A stretch of 63,918 nt of DNA from an uncultured bacterium (lineage in GTDB: Bacteria > Bacillota_I > Bacilli_A > RF39 > UBA660). The notes below the pieces were generated by a model. The model saw only the letters and a list, made by a program, of their open reading frames with translations, was not told the origin of the DNA and searched no databases. The stretch is taken from positions 1-63,918 of the forward strand of contig CASFOW010000035.1 of assembly GCA_949296705.1 (NCBI GenBank), written 5' to 3'. This document shows, piece after piece, positions 63,761 to 63,918 of this stretch; position 1 is the first letter of the stretch, and each line of letters starts with the position of its first letter. A program made the position numbers and the translations under genes.

Positions 63761-63918
63761 TTAACCTTTATAAATGAGATGATATCCTCTTTTAGAATGA
63801 TAATCTAAAGGAACACATTTATCATATTTACACTTTCCACAGATAATATATGGAGGAGTAGAAATAGGCAATCCATTCCATTCATCCTCTTGTTCAAATT
63901 CTAAAACGGCTTCAATAG
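63761..63918 (-). CDS. C-terminal part of a zinc-ribbon-like protein (partial)
   Basis: A minus-strand frame runs off the right edge and ends at 63761. The last 51 residues include TPPYIICGKCKYDKC, three Cys plus a downstream His-rich YHSKRGYHL, which could bind zinc. The N-terminus lies outside the window, so the family is unknown. Confidence 0.6.
   Translation of the reverse strand, partial: IEAVLEFEQEDEWNGLPISTPPYIICGKCKYDKCVPLDYHSKRGYHLIYKG

Overview
The window is the replication-origin region of a strongly AT-rich, endospore-lineage member of the Bacilli (Firmicutes). Evidence: the gene order rpmH-rnpA-yidC-jag-mnmE-mnmG-rsmG-noc-soj-spo0J to the right and dnaA-dnaN-recF-gyrB-gyrA to the left of an intergenic origin; class markers such as RicT, RNAP delta, Noc, ComK and a tRNA-sensing T-box; and sporulation markers SpoVT, GerQ and a BofA-like protein. 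I cannot name a genus; the short proteins and missing neighbours (no rnmV, yaaA or remB) suggest a streamlined host-associated lineage.

Layout. oriC lies at about 28.1-29.9 kb, split around dnaA. Almost every gene is transcribed away from it. Left arm (minus strand, read right to left): dnaA, dnaN, comK, recF-gyrB-gyrA, a 1.35 kb gene-free block, SRP RNA, tadA, the dnaX-ybaB-recR-bofA-holB-ricT-trmN6-orf-rsmI cluster, pth-mfd, a short unknown RNA plus small orf, spoVT, T-box-dut-metG, tatD, a 3D-domain protein, a SipW-type signal peptidase, ksgA, and a phage-tail-like fragment. Right arm (plus strand): the origin operon, mnmE/mnmG/rsmG, a thymidylate-synthase-like fusion, noc, soj-spo0J, mscS, DUF951, an AbgT transporter, ychF, a Bax-inhibitor-like protein, rpsF-ssb-rpsR, a GdpP-like DHH protein, rplI, dnaB, an M23 peptidase, walJ, rlmH, an amino-acid symporter and ung. 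Then come a head-on minus-strand block (lemA-like, gerQ, class A PBP), ywiB-argS, rpoE (delta), pta, a small membrane protein and a cytosolic beta-lactamase-fold protein.

The most unusual element is the gene-free block between SRP RNA/tadA and gyrA (19.4-20.75 kb). It holds seven ParB sites (parS, TGTTTCACGTGAAACA or one mismatch). Six of them are each followed, at an invariant 29 bp centre-to-centre, by a Noc-binding site (NBS, TATTTCCCGGGAAATA; one copy degenerate). These parS-NBS boxes are separated by two alternating spacer types (A-B-A / A-B-A), so the block is a direct duplication of a 628 bp unit. Perfect DnaA boxes flank it on both sides. Three further single NBSs lie between genes at 12.3, 32.0 and 33.6 kb. 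The window also encodes both cognate proteins: a ParB with parS-type and a Noc with NBS-type specificity residues. The Noc lacks the N-terminal membrane-targeting helix and has a long linker. Together this looks like a compound, origin-proximal centromere/nucleoid-occlusion array.
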